DNA of 64,000 bases. It comes from Eulemur rufifrons (Eukaryota; Chordata; Mammalia; Primates; Lemuridae). Both the position numbers and the translations under genes were made by a program. The stretch covers positions 33,397,501 through 33,461,500 of the forward strand of contig NC_090997.1 of NCBI RefSeq assembly GCF_041146395.1, given 5' to 3'. Under the pieces are notes generated by a model. The model saw only the letters and a list, made by a program, of their open reading frames with translations. It did not search any database and was not told the DNA's origin. The first letter of the stretch is position 1. Every line of letters begins with the position of its first letter. Below, piece by piece: positions 1 to 12,899 of this stretch.

Positions 1-477
1 GATAGATAAGTGAGAACTTTATATTCCAGCATGAAAAACTGAGCAAGCTCAGAGATCATATTTTAGCAGTAGATTGACATAATTGGTTCAGGTTATAAGG
101 AAGATCATCGGGGCAGTATGAAAGATGCACCAGAGTGATGAAACCCGTTGGCAGGAAGCCTAGTTAGAAAGCTGATGAAATAATCCAAGCTAAGAATAAT
201 GAGGGTCTTCGTCACAGGTGGTGGATTTGTGCTGTGCATTGAGTCACTACAGAAAGAGGGTTTGGATTTTTTGTTTGTTTGTTTGATTGCATATGTGCCT
301 TGTATCTGAGTCCCACTTATGCCTGGATTTGCTGTCCTCGCAACTTTTTTACTAGATAAAATGGACTGGGCAGACACAAGTAGTTGCTTATGAGGACTGA
401 ATCTATCAAAAAACAAATTCCTGGTGGAGGCAAAATGCTTCTTATAGCAGTGTATGCTTAGTGTATGAAGAGGAAAA

Positions 478-555
478 AGAGAGGGAGGGAAGGAATGAAG
501 GAGACAGGGAGAGTAAAGGGGGAGAGAGAGAGAAAGAGAGGGAGAGAGAGAATGA
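478..555. repeat. Purine-rich (GA)n-like low-complexity run
   Basis: Nearly pure A/G on the + strand (gagagagagaaagagaggg and similar), with interruptions. Simple-sequence DNA. Confidence 0.8.
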
Positions 556-946
556 ATGGGAAAGGGACATCTTAGATTCAGTTATTGCTCACCTGAGGTA
601 CAGTGGAAGGAGTTAAGCAATTTGACATAAATCAGAGGGTGGTAGCTGAAATGGAAGACTGACTCATGATATCTGTTCCAAAATCCTTCTAGGGAGTCTG
701 ATAAAGAAGCCAGATATCTAAAAACTAAATTTCACAAACTCTTGCAACTAGAATCCCTGATGTGATTTAGGTTCCACCAGTCGGAGGTACTTGCACAAGA
801 TTTGAATTGAAACCGAGTTAGATGGAGAGCCCTGGCAACATACTGGGCACCATTTGCCTTGGACCTCTTGATGGGGCTCTGGTGGTGGCTTCCAGATCAG
901 GCACCTCACCTGAGGTGGTGGAATACCAGCGCCAGCCATTTGAACA

Positions 947-1010
947 GCGGCTTTCTGATTCTGCGGCTTTCTGATTCTGCGGCTTTCTGATTCTGCGGCT
1001 TCCTGATTGA
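947..1010. repeat. 16-bp minisatellite, four copies
   Basis: Unit gcggctttctgattct repeated four times in tandem. The first three copies are identical and the last is altered (ttcctgattga at its end). It sits in an otherwise unassigned stretch. Confidence 0.9.
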
Positions 1011-4000
1011 AGAACTTTGAGAAGCTAGTTTGGGTTTTGTTTGGGGGTCATTCTGGGAAATCAAGCCAAGACCCCACTGCCATCCCCCTTCCAACAATTT
1101 CATAGCACCAGATTCCATTATTTAATCTTTTTGCTCAAAAGACTGTGATGTTTGTTATTTTTGACTCAACTCTGATACAAGGGACCATTATTTCCAACCA
1201 TCATTTAAAAAAAAATTCACCACTGAAATTCAGGGCAATTTTACCACTCCTCTATTACAGAGTGGAATCGAAGAGACAGTTTCAATAAAAATGGGACAAT
1301 CGGGTTGTGGGGACAAGAAACAGTTTTTTTAACTCCACAACTATATGACTTATTGTCCTTCCTTATAATTTGGTACATGTTGCCATAAACTGCTCATTTA
1401 TATCTCCATGTAACTTACTTCCTAAATAGAATGCACATTCCTTGAAGTCAAGAATTGAGCTTTAGTGTTGATATTAGTATGAATTTAAGTTCAACAACAG
1501 AGTGTGATGTCAAAATGTTTAAAAGTAAGCCTCCAACTTATCAGACCAGCAAAAACATTGAATTTCAGTCATTATCAGGGCTCTCTCTTGGACATCCCTC
1601 ATACCATTTGGAGACTCTTACTCTGTCCAACATTCTCAAAAGAACTCTCCTGTCTTTGATCTCCATGTCACTAACGTCACTGGTCCTTGATAGTGCTGAT
1701 GTGCCCAGGTTGATGAAGGGAACACATGATGGTACCTATCCATATGTCAAGAGTGAGAAGGGAAATATGGGCCATGCTTATTGTTCTCAGGCCCCATGGC
1801 CTCGCATCACTGTATGCACATCCCAAAGCAATCTTCCATCTCAGGGTGCTACATGCAACTACCTCTGTCTTTATCTCAGGGAAAGCCCTCATCTTTCTTC
1901 AGGACACACCACTTGAGCTTTTAAAATTTTAAAACACTAGCTCTCATCCCTTCCTCCTCTGGGAAAATCCAACTCTATTTGCTTAGGCTTCACAAAGGAA
2001 AGCCAGGAAGAAAGGTGGAGTTTTCTTCTGGTTTCTGACTACTTTGGGGATGGGCAAAGGAAAAACACAAAGTAGAAATAAGTGAGATGCTGTGCTAATT
2101 ACAAAGATTTCTCTGCATTGCACTGTTACCATTCACTCATTCAACACATACTTATTAATTGGTAAGAATATCATCAATAGCTGCCTGTTTAAATTATTTA
2201 TTTTGCTTTCACAGGATGTTATTTAGCTTTTTCGGACATTTACAAAATGATATTTAGCTTTTTAGGCATTCATCTTTATTTTCTTCAAAATATGTACCAT
2301 TAGTCACCCAATTTGTTTACAAATGAAATCTTAGAGTTTCTTGAATTGAATGCTAGGTTATTAAAATAATGCAGTGATGGTTATATAGTGAAACAATGGG
2401 AAAAAATCATATCCAGGGTGAAAACCCAAGTTTCAATATCAATATTTTCTTTCGATAACATTGCATATTGTATAACACCCTCCATTTTCTATATAGACAA
2501 TTTAAATCTGTGATTTGTGATCAAACATTTTGTCAACCTCACTAATCAATAAGAACATATTGCTAATTCTAAAACTGAAATGTATAAATAAATTTCACAA
2601 AAAGATCTTATATTTGCAGTCTCACATTTACTGTAATACCGTATAATAAAATATGTATTTCCATTTATTATTTATAATGGAACACTGTCACAAATTTGAT
2701 ATGGATTAAGGCATTAAAATATCATATACACAAAATAAATACACTGTTTATGGTTTTGCTACCAATATCTTGGTTCCAAAGGCATATTTTATTATGAGGA
2801 CAGCATCTTGACAGTATGAGATATCAGAGTAATGTAAGGGGAATATGAATTGAGAAAAGGGCATTAATGTTGGTTTTTAGAGAGGAATTTAATAGAACAT
2901 TGCAGATTATGGAATAGGTATATTTAAGAAAATGGGAGTAATGAATGCTGTTTCTCCCTCCCTCATTCTACTCCCTGCTGGGACATTTAAACCAGTAGTA
3001 TAAACATGGCCTATTGCTGAAACCAGTAAGGGATTTCTAACATGCTTGAGGGAAGGATACAGATGGATGCAGGCCACCAAGAGCCAGCATCCAGGAGGAC
3101 ATGAGCCCTGGTAGAGTTTGGAATGAAGCCTGTGTGAGTAGCCGGCTGAGCTTTGGCAAAGAGCTGTTGCAGGCCACTAAGGTACAGGCCACGTCCCTCT
3201 TGGAGAACACTGCCCCCTGGTGGCTGTGCTCCTTAGCAACTACTCTAAGCTCTCCTATGGAGAAAGTGAGAAACTAGAGGCCTCAATGGAGAAGCCTCAT
3301 CTTACCAACTCACTTGCTGTGGCCTACTAGAGAAGGCACTGTTGCTGCCTGCCCACCTATCACGGCCCGGCCAGGAGACCCTGTAGTCTAAGATGCTTGA
3401 GTACTTAGGAAACCTATACTGGGATCACAAATCATCAAAATAATAATTTGAGTCTTTGAAGAGGATGCAGTAACTTGAAGTCAATTTGAGAAAAGAGAGT
3501 TTGGGAATAAATACTATGGAAGAATTGAAAATTGGATGGAAGTATATTGATCAGGAAGAAAGGATCTATAGAAGTTTCATGGCATAAGTTCCTCAGCATA
3601 TCTTTTGCTTTTTCATAGTCAGCTTTTGTTCGCGTATGAACAAAACATTAACAGTTATCTTAGATGTATGAACAGTTCTCTTAGATGGAGACCCATGATC
3701 AAAAGTTGACATTGCTTGGTAGTGAATACTTTCATGATTCCAGAAACACTTTAATTGGCAAGTTTCACACATAATTGTTGTCATCCTGTATGAGCTCAAT
3801 GTAAGATCTAAAGAATGTAAATTTAGAATCATGTATTCAAGTAAAAAATAAAAGCAAAGCTCCGCACAAAAATTAGTTTTCTTAAAAATAAAGTGGAATG
3901 ATAATATTATCTACTTCAAAAAGTTATTGTGTGGTTAAATATATGCATTTCTTCTTGAAATAAATTAGATGGCATGGATAGTTCAATTCTTTTGCAGATT

Positions 4001-4100
4001 TCAATGCTGTCAAATACATTCATCTTTTCAATTCTACGTAGTGCTCATTTGTTATTCAATGATGTTTGATGAGATAAAACTAAACTTTTTCCTTCTTTTT

Positions 4101-4272
4101 TCAATTTTTTATTTTCTTAGTTTTAGAGATAGAATCAACTTCTGTCACCCAGCCTGGAGTGCAGTGGTACTGTCATAGCTCACTGAAGCCTCAAACTCCC
4201 AGGCTCGGGGGATCTTCCCACCTCAGCCTCCTGAGTTGCTGGGATTACAGGCATGAGCCACCATTGCCAGCT
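4101..4272 (-). mobile_element. Alu-related monomer (FLAM/FRAM-like)
   Basis: Antisense single 7SL-derived arm: poly-T side on the left, then 'cacccagcctggagtgcag' through 'gggattacaggcatgagcc'. It is about 170 bp, so one arm rather than a dimer. Flanked by a direct repeat ccttcttttt at 4091-4100 and 4273-4282, consistent with a target-site duplication. Confidence 0.8.
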
Positions 4273-4704
4273 CCTTCTTTTTAATATGAAATATTTCATA
4301 CATACAGAAGAGTATTATATAACATATATGTAAATCATGAACAAAAACCCCTAGATCATATACTTAGGATTTTCAGTGTTTTGTGGAAGTAGGATATTTT
4401 GTCTTTGATATTAACTTGTTTGTAAATTTTTTGTCAAAATGGACTAAGAAAATATGTGTGTATATATATGTAAATTTTCCATTCAGCCAATATGTACTTG
4501 TATTTGCTACTACTAAGGAGGTATATACCTTAATTATTTACTAAACTGTGATGTCTAATATATTTTACTGTTTGGCAGACGAGAGATGTCATGTGCAGAA
4601 ATAATAATATACAGTAAAAAAATATTAAGTGGTCTATGAATGACCATATGAAATGTTATGAGATTGCAGTAAAGTGAGGAATTATGTCAGTGGTCAGTGC
4701 CCTG

Positions 4705-4720
4705 CATATATATATATATG
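4705..4720. repeat. (TA)n microsatellite
   Basis: Short uninterrupted AT run followed by tgtata. Confidence 0.7.
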
Positions 4721-4863
4721 TATAGCACAAATATTTCATGAAATAGATTCCCATTTGATTGGCCCCTCTAAAATATGTAAAACTCTTTTATGTTTGAATC
4801 TAAAGACACAGTGAGGCTTTGGTTTTCAAGCCATTATATCTCAGCAGAAAGCATATACTAAAT

Positions 4864-5083
4864 AAGGAGTGACAAATGGGTCTATAGGCCAAATCTGGCC
4901 TACCAGCTATTTTTGTAAATAAAGTTCTTTTGGAACATATTTACACTCATTCACCTATATAGCGTCTATGGCTACTTTCCTGCTACATCAGTAGAGTTGA
5001 GCAGTTGTAACAGAGACTGCATGACCCTCAAAGTTTAGGATATTTATAATCTGGCCTTGTACTGAAAAGTTTGCCAACACTTA
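4864..5083. mobile_element. Non-autonomous hAT (Tip100-like) DNA transposon
   Basis: The body contains 'ggccaaatctggcc', 'tttttgtaaataaagttctt' and 'gtctatggctac', typical of a widespread mammalian hAT-Tip100 family. Ends resemble the CAGGGGTCGGCAAAC terminal inverted repeat (left aaggagtgacaaa, right agtttgccaacactta). Flanked by an 8-bp duplication matching at 7 of 8 bases, tactaaat (4856-4863) and cactaaat (5084-5091). No coding capacity. Confidence 0.75.
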
Positions 5084-5649
5084 CACTAAATTATGTTTTG
5101 TATTATAGATTAAGTTGATAGGGAAAATTTTTTCTTAGCCTAGCTTTCTCCTTTTCATTTATATTTATTTATATAGATTTGATTTGGTGGTTCTCACAAT
5201 AAATATTTATTCATGCACTCTCTCTCTGCGTGGAGTTTATTTCTGTTTCTTTGATTAGAGATATTTTCTTACTCACATGCCTGAATAATTATTTTCATTA
5301 GTAAAAGCAATAAGACCTCCAATGCTATTTTGTATGGTAACTTTTGAAATTATAGATATCCACAGTTGTTTTTTACCAATTTGATCCTACATTAATGGTA
5401 CTTAAACTTTATAAAATTTAATGTATCAAATAACTAATAAATTGACCGAATATTCTTGCATTCATTAAATAAAATATCACATATATTCCCCTATGAAATG
5501 ATGATATTAGCTGGCTTTTAAATTGGGAAGGCTTTAATTTCCTAACCTACGTTATGTGCTAATGCTAGTATGTTTGCTTTAATAACTGGAATTAAATAGA
5601 AAAGGTGTCAATTGGTAAAGCAGGAAGGGGATCAAGAATTTGAAAAGAA

Positions 5650-6179
<530 letters not shown>

Positions 6180-7003
6180 AAGAATTTTAAAGTAATCATT
6201 AAAGTTCTGCTCAAGAGCTGTTAGATGTTAAAACAAAAATATAATGAAATCCCAAAACCTCAAAACTACAGTGCTTGGACCTAACTTATTTGACTCTGTT
6301 TCCCGGAAGTACTAGCTCCTAACAGTTCTCTTAGACGGAGAGCATCAAGCTAACTGCCTGAATTAACAATAGCACCTGTGTACTCTGCGTCCTAGCAAAT
6401 ACTCGAATCCAGCAAACTAGCTCTCAGATACACAGATGAATTTGAGCAACCATTTCCCAGGAGTTTCTCTTTTGGTGAAATGGCCAATGACTACTGACTA
6501 GGCTTAGCACAGCTCTCTCAGATCTCATTTACAAAGTCAAGACATCCTTTCACTGGGGGATTCACTGGATGTCACAGTGTTCTATTCGGAATAGCAAACT
6601 ACTTGTAGACATTTAGGATTGAGGGATTTGAATTTATGGAAAAGGGAGGAGCCTTGAACCATATTAAATGTGAACATTCATTTGGGAAATGGTTTGCCTC
6701 AACGACTTTAGTTGTCCTACCACCAACAGTTATCAATACAGAGTGGTAGCATCCCTCATACATATAACCTGAGAGAGAGCAAGAAAAATCGGCATATATA
6801 AAAGTCTGCCTATCTGCAAAGTGTGGTTTAGAACTTTCAAAGTGACACGGAAGGACTAGTGAGCTCAAATATAATGTGTAAGCTAACTTTCTGTGTAGTG
6901 TATTAAATCAGATGCTTGATGCCAAATAGATAAGTAGTCTCCAGGAATAGAACTAAAGGAAGATATTTGTGGAAGACAGATTGCCTAGCAATGTAGGCTA
7001 AAA

Positions 7004-7231
7004 CAGTATTTTTCAAAGTGTGCATCGTGCTCAAATAGTAGATCATGGAATCAATTTACTGTGACAAACTTATTTTTGAATTGTTTTAAGTATTAAACTT
7101 AGAATAGGATAGAAAAATGTCAGGGTACATCATATATAGTTAGGCTAAATATTTTTTGTAATTTTTGCTTCAGTTATATGCACACATTGTAAAGTGTTGA
7201 GTTCCCAGTTGAAATATTTTGAAAGGCACTT
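7004..7231. mobile_element. Short hAT (Charlie-like) MITE just upstream of the RIMS1 exon
   Basis: Left end cagtatttttcaaagtgtg and right end tattttgaaaggcactt are imperfect inverted repeats of the hAT-Charlie type. The 8-bp flanks ggctaaaa (6996-7003) and gtctaaaa (7232-7239) match at 7 of 8 bases. The interior has no ORF of note. It ends 300 bp before the exon. Confidence 0.6.
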
Positions 7232-7495
7232 GTCTAAAAGAAGCAGAGGCCTGGAGTAGATACAGGAATTCCACTGCTGGGGACAAACAGCGCTTATATA
7301 GATTCTACTTTTAGAGAGTTCAGTCCTAGTAGGCAAAGCCAGGACTAGTGGAATTCATGCTAATACACTTCTTACCTTTGAAGGTAAGATTAATGGGGGG
7401 AATAGTTTTGTAGGTGTTGCTTTAGTTCAAATAGCTACATTTCCATTTTGTTAGGAATAATTCTATTTGGGAGTTCTTGTTTTTGCCTTCCATCG

Positions 7496-7531
7496 TTAAC
7501 TTAGTTTGCTATCGTTTTCTCTTTTGCCCAG
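7496..7531 (+). other. 3' splice site of the RIMS1 exon (branch point, polypyrimidine tract, AG)
   Basis: A branch-point match TTAAC lies at 7496-7500, with its A at 7499, about 32 nt before the acceptor. A pyrimidine-rich tract follows and ends in TTTTGCCCAG, with AG at 7530-7531. This places the exon start at 7532 with one base completing the split codon. Upstream in-frame sequence without a stop is intron, not coding. Confidence 0.85.
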
Positions 7532-7745
7532 GAGATTGCATCAACAGTTTGAAAGCTATAAGGAACAAGTGAGAAAGATAGGGGAAGAAGCGCGGCGTTA
7601 CCAAGGCGAGCACAAAGATGATGCACCAACGTGTGGAATCTGCCATAAAACAAAGTTTGCCGATGGGTGCGGCCACCTCTGCTCCTACTGTCGCACCAAG
7701 TTCTGCGCCCGCTGCGGAGGCCGCGTGTCTCTGCGATCCAACAAC
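7532..7745 (+). CDS. RIMS1: RIMS1 coding exon: Rab3-binding helix and most of the FYVE-type zinc finger
   Basis: Internal exon of 214 nt. Its first base completes a codon begun in the previous exon, and 71 full codons follow, ending on a codon boundary (SLRSNN). Residues 1-31 (RLHQQFESYKEQ...) form the charged alpha-helix that binds GTP-Rab3 on synaptic vesicles. Residues 34-61 hold the zinc-binding cysteine pairs C34-x2-C37 (CGIC), C50-x2-C53 (CSYC) and C58-x2-C61 (CARC), plus C46. The fourth pair of the family (WVCNLC) is not here and must lie in a later exon. RIM1 is a presynaptic active-zone scaffold that links Rab3, Munc13 and calcium channels; the zinc finger binds the Munc13 C2A domain. 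RIMS1 is preferred over RIMS2 because of EEARRYQGEHKDD, HLCSYCRTKF and the SNN ending, where I recall RIMS2 having HNCSYCQTKF and SNK. The 3' half is strongly CpG/GC-rich compared with the AT-rich intron. No frameshift or stop is present. Confidence 0.93.
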
Positions 7746-7751
7746 GTGAGT
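7746..7751 (+). other. 5' splice site (GTGAGT) after the RIMS1 exon
   Basis: A consensus donor follows directly after the codon AAC. The exon ends in phase 0, which fits an optional in-frame microexon next, as I recall for RIMS1 (EDK-type insertion between SNN and VMWVC). Confidence 0.9.
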
Positions 7752-8929
7752 GTTCCGTGAATTTAAGGCACGCTGTGGATGCGGATAAAAACCATTATGC
7801 CTCCCAAGCATGCAAACGCATGCATGTTAGAAAGCAGACGTGCGTAAATATACACATTAACATGCCACTCCCTTATTTTATTCTTGTTTTTCATAAGGTT
7901 CATGGTAGTGGGATAGGGATTCATAAAAAGCCACTTTCCATATGTGTGTATCTTGATGCATGATTTCTATTCAAAATCAACAGTGGATTACCTGGAAGGG
8001 TAAATTTATTTTCTGAAGAATATGGTAAAAGGAGACTTGGCATCTTCATGAATTAGAGAGCTCTTAAAAGTTGTGGCCAATTCTTCTTGTAAAAAAATGT
8101 TTTAACTACTTTTAGTTTCTGTAACATTCGCTTTCAGATTGAACAAAGGTAAAATGCAGGAAAAAACTGTCGTATATTAAGTAATGATTAGCCTCTATGA
8201 GAGTAATTTTAGATTTACTAGCATGTTAAAGAAATACTGTGCCAAGGCTTGTCTTGTGGCAGTCAATTAGATATTTAAAGAGTATGTCAAAATATACTTT
8301 TTGAAATTTTGATGTTTGCACTTCTCATTTTTCTCTCTATGAGACGTATTCTTACCTGATGTGATTTCCTTTTGTGGGCTGAATAAGAGATACTCCTCTA
8401 TTATGTGAGTGCTTTAAATAAATGCAATTTTTTGAAGCCTTAAGATGCTAATATGGTAGGACCCAATATTATTATTTTTGAAATACTAGAATAATTCTAA
8501 TAACTATTTAGTTCAAAATACATTTTAATGTTGTACTTTATCATAGTCTCTACATTAGTACAGTGGAATTATTTATAAGAAAATGTGAGTGAGTTTTCTT
8601 TGATATAGGTTTGCAGCAAGCATAATGCAGAAGTTACAATTATCATACAGCTAAAGAATTCCTAGTGTTCCTTTAAAGAATTTCTTATATTATCTAATCA
8701 TGAATAGAATTTAATATAATACAAATTCATGTTTAAAACTAACATGAAACCTTTTTTAAGCCCTTTTGATATTCTCCTAATTTGGAAGATCACAGTTAAA
8801 ATTAAAACAAACCTGCTAATCAACATTGTATTATTTGGTAGTTTAGTTGAGGTGTAAGTAGGATATTCTGAAATCTCTTACAATGGAATTAAGGCACTGA
8901 ATATAATCACTATATTTCCTACTTTAAGG

Positions 8930-9260
8930 TGAGATGATTATTATCTCTGTGGCTTTAGAAAGATAATGAGCTTTTCTGAACAACGGTTTCTTTATCTAAG
9001 AAACTGAATTCTAATAATTATCTCATATAGTTGTTATGAGAATTAAATAAAATAATTAAAATTTAGGTCATTATTATAAGCATATTTAATTTTTCTTTAG
9101 ATTTTCTTCTTAAGACTACATAAGTTTTTGTTTTCCTTCCTAACATGATTTGTTAAGAGTAATCCTCACATGCTGCCTTAGAGCCTTTCTAGAACAAGCT
9201 TGGGTATTAAGATAGTGTCTGGCACATAGAAAGTACCCAAGATCTACTAGTTAATTTCCC
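8930..9260 (-). mobile_element. Probable degraded MIR
   Basis: Antisense MIR-like signals: 'ggtttctttatctaagaaa' (degraded 'cagtttcctcatctgtaaa'), 'gttgttatgagaattaaat', and later 'gtgtctggcacatagaaagt'. Heavily diverged; boundaries are approximate. Confidence 0.45.
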
Positions 9261-12200
9261 CTTCTTTAGTGTTCTTAAATACACTATTCTGGAATATATT
9301 CTCACAGGTGAAACCTGGAGATGATATTCAAAATATTTAACAACCCACATGGTAAGGGCACTGTTCAGTCTGAAAAGATGCTCGCAGTGAACAAACAGGT
9401 GCAGATCAGCTGAGTGTTAGCGCTGGCTAAGCACCCATAACTGTTGAATGCTCGTAACTTCTCATGAGAGGTTTGAGGTAAGCCAATAATAATACAGTTA
9501 ACTATTGAGATATTAAAATCATTAGGATCAAACTCGGGTTTTTGAAAGGAGAAGGTGTTTAAAGAGAATTGAGCTTGGAGATACTTAGGCATCAGAGAGG
9601 AGGCTCAGACCTATTGTAATTCACCCAATCCTTACCAAACCCATCCAATCTTGGAAAAATATTTAAAGGAACAAGACAAAACAAAGCACAACTTAAGATA
9701 TTTCAATTTGAGCATAAGACAAAAACATCATATGAAGTTTGTTTTTCCTATGACATAAATGTTGAAATGTGTATCACAAATAAATATTGCCTATGTAATA
9801 ATTTATGTCTAAAACAGTTGACATATTTCCCTTCCCGTTTTTATTTATTACAAACATTTCTGATTCTTAGATTTTTTTTCAAATTGTGACTATAAATATT
9901 TTAACTGTAATTTAATAAAATTATTTATACAATTTTATGCATTTAATAAAATATTTCTTTTCAATAGTAGGAAACTAGATGTGGTAGAGAAATAACCTTT
10001 CTTTCTGAAGAATAGTTTAAATGTATATGTACTAATTCAATTCTAAAAATTTCAGAAATTATTGTGCCCAACTCTTGTATCTAACGTATAGCAGGACTCA
10101 TATGTGTGTATTTTCAATGAAGGGTTGAACAATGTCTATTTTTTAGGAACAGTAAACATTTACTTTTCAAAATACCTGTGTTGTAACACTTTGAAGAAAC
10201 ACATGATGTTTTCATAAAATCGGTTTATTAATATATGGCTCATTTTTGTTTTTCTCTTCTTCTTTTTCTTCCTTCTCTACTCTGCTTCCTTGGATGCTTT
10301 CCCAAAGGAGGACAAAGTGGTTAGAATCCATGCTTTCTTTTCTATCATTTGTTATAATATTGTTGTGAACTTTATTAAGTGAATGTGGCACAATGAAATT
10401 AAATACTAGGAAGAACTCCTTCCCAGTTCTCATTTAAAAAAATAAGATGAACATCTAGGAGCATTACAGAATTTTATATTAATAGGTAAAGTTTATTAAT
10501 AGGGTAGATAGAATTCATGAAGACAGTGAGATTTTAATATGATTTATATCATTTGTGAGCTCATTTGTTTTCTTAACTCTTTGAGTTTTAATGATTTTTC
10601 TACCTGCCTTCAGGAACAATAAATTCTTATGGGCTCTATTTTTCTCAGCACTCAGTGGATGCACAGGCAGGTGATTTGAAACTTTATTGCAGAAATAGTG
10701 ATTTAGGGAGAATGGATCAAATTCAAATCAAAAACTCAAAATATAATTATCTGTGGAACACAAGTAGCAGAGTTGCCATATTGAACCACATTTTTCCATT
10801 TTCTTTTCTCTCCTGTGTAGAAATACCTCCTTAGGGAAAAGAAAGGTCACTTTTAACTCTTCTCAGCAGTAGAAACCACAGAGGCTGTTTGTACTTGGAA
10901 AGATAGGCTCCAAATGGAAGCTTCAGTCAGCCTCTCCTTTGTATACATGCTATATACCTTGATTTGGTGTAAATTACAACTTCCTCACAGCTCATTAATC
11001 TCCCAATAGGAGACTGAGGCAATGAGTATTTCAGGTTCAATATATTAACTCAGCTGCCTTTGTTCAATATTTTTAAAGCATAAATGATGCACTGCAGTGC
11101 ATAATTAGAAAGCGTGACATTAAATTGAACATTGATCTGTGTTTTTAAACTTGATGCTAGTATATGTTCATCAATTTTTTCTATGAAAAAGAAATCAGGT
11201 TGCAAAATTATATAGGGTAGTCTATTTTCACTAATTTTCTTGCTGTACTGTTGATGGCATGTGGGATCATTTTAGGAGATATAATTTTAATGCAATAATG
11301 TACTATATTTAACAAAAATAACTAGAATATTACACCTGTGGTTTCATAAATATTATTACTTTGGATGGACTCCATGTTTTAATGTGGATAATTTTAAATT
11401 CCTTTAAAGCATAAGAGTGTAAGTAAATAATAATGCTAGTGTTATGCAGAGTTGGTGATAAGATTTCAGCTACTCCTGTAGGGGTGGCCAGACTCATTAT
11501 CTCTTTGACAGCACTTCCCACGACAGCAGGCTATTTGAGCTTGTTATGATTACTGGGTAATGAGGATACAGGTGGATTTTGTGATTCTCAGACTAAAAAT
11601 AAAGGGGAAAAACCTGTAAAAGACAATCACTTTCAATTATTTTTTTTCATTGCAATTAGAATGCATACATCTACCACTTTACTTTTAAGTACTTTGTCAT
11701 AACTTCTCACAAAACCTTTTTAGTCTATTGAGGTTGTTCAATGAATTGCTTTTCTAGTCCAGGGTAACTGAAGCCAGATTTTGTCATAGTCATGTTAGAG
11801 AGAATAACTTGAGTATTAGACAAACTACTTAATTGCCAGTCCTTTCCCTATTCCCCTGAGCTCTTTTATTTTATGTAGAGAAATTATAATGTGTGTGTGG
11901 TCTTGTTATGGGTGGAAAGGAAGAGAAATAAGAGTAAATCAAACTTTTTTACAAGCAATCTTTATTTTGATCAAAATAATAATAATGAATTTTAGTTGGT
12001 CTATTAAATTGGTGAAGAAATATAATTAAAATACTAGATATGAAGTATTGAAATGAAGAAACTATATATGAAATACTGATATGAGGTCCAAAGGATAGCT
12101 AAGGTATAAAAATTATACATTAAAAAGGTATTAATTATAATATTTTTTCAGCCCAGGAGTATCTTATTTTAAAACTTCACCCTTAGCCTAAATCAGATCT

Positions 12201-12899
12201 AATAATAACTTGGAAGATTGTGTATTTGCTTATAAAGAAAATGGCTGCCATAAAGAATCACTTTGCAATGGATATATGTAATGGCTTATAATAGGAAATT
12301 ATTCTTCACAGGGGCATACTCTCATTGGTCAAATTTTAATTTTTTTTTTACTTTATTGAAATCTGTCTTCTAAGCCTAAATATATAGAGATGCTATAAAA
12401 CTCTCTATAGTCTGTTTAAATTGCTTTTATCTTTGTTTTACTATTTATGTGGTGATGGAGGATTGCGTTTAGGTAGCTCCATTGATGACATTAACCCTTT
12501 GCTGCTACTAAGTTAGCTGAATTGAATCTTTAAAATTCAATTCCTTTGGGATTTCTCATGAATTTTTATCAATTTTTTTTTTTTTTTTGGTGGGGAAGAT
12601 TGGTTTATAAATATAGCAACTAAAAATGATCTTGCTACATTTATAATTTATATTTTCACAAAAAGGGTCAGGTTTTTTAAGTTAAGAATATTTTACAGTA
12701 AATATCAGCATGACTCTGAAAAAAAAAGAACCCTATCATTTTCTTATTCTTTCAAAATGTGAAATCTGCACATATTTACCTTTTAAATATCACATATAAA
12801 ATTTTTTAATATCAAGGTAATTATTAAAGGCTCTACATTTATAGATCATTAAATAGGAAATGTCCGATTTCGAATAAAAAGTTTAGTGTATATCTCAAA

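Noticed and set aside
1455..1916. 153-codon open frame on the + strand
   Set aside because: Longest ORF in the window, but its composition is not protein-like, it has no recognisable domain and no splice or start context. It overlaps equally long frames on the other strand and in another + frame.
3181..3400. GC-richer stretch as possible exon or CpG island
   Set aside because: CpG is sparse, frames are broken, and no splice-flanked coding segment is seen.
7509..7811. 100-codon antisense frame over the RIMS1 exon
   Set aside because: Shadow of the real exon on the opposite strand.
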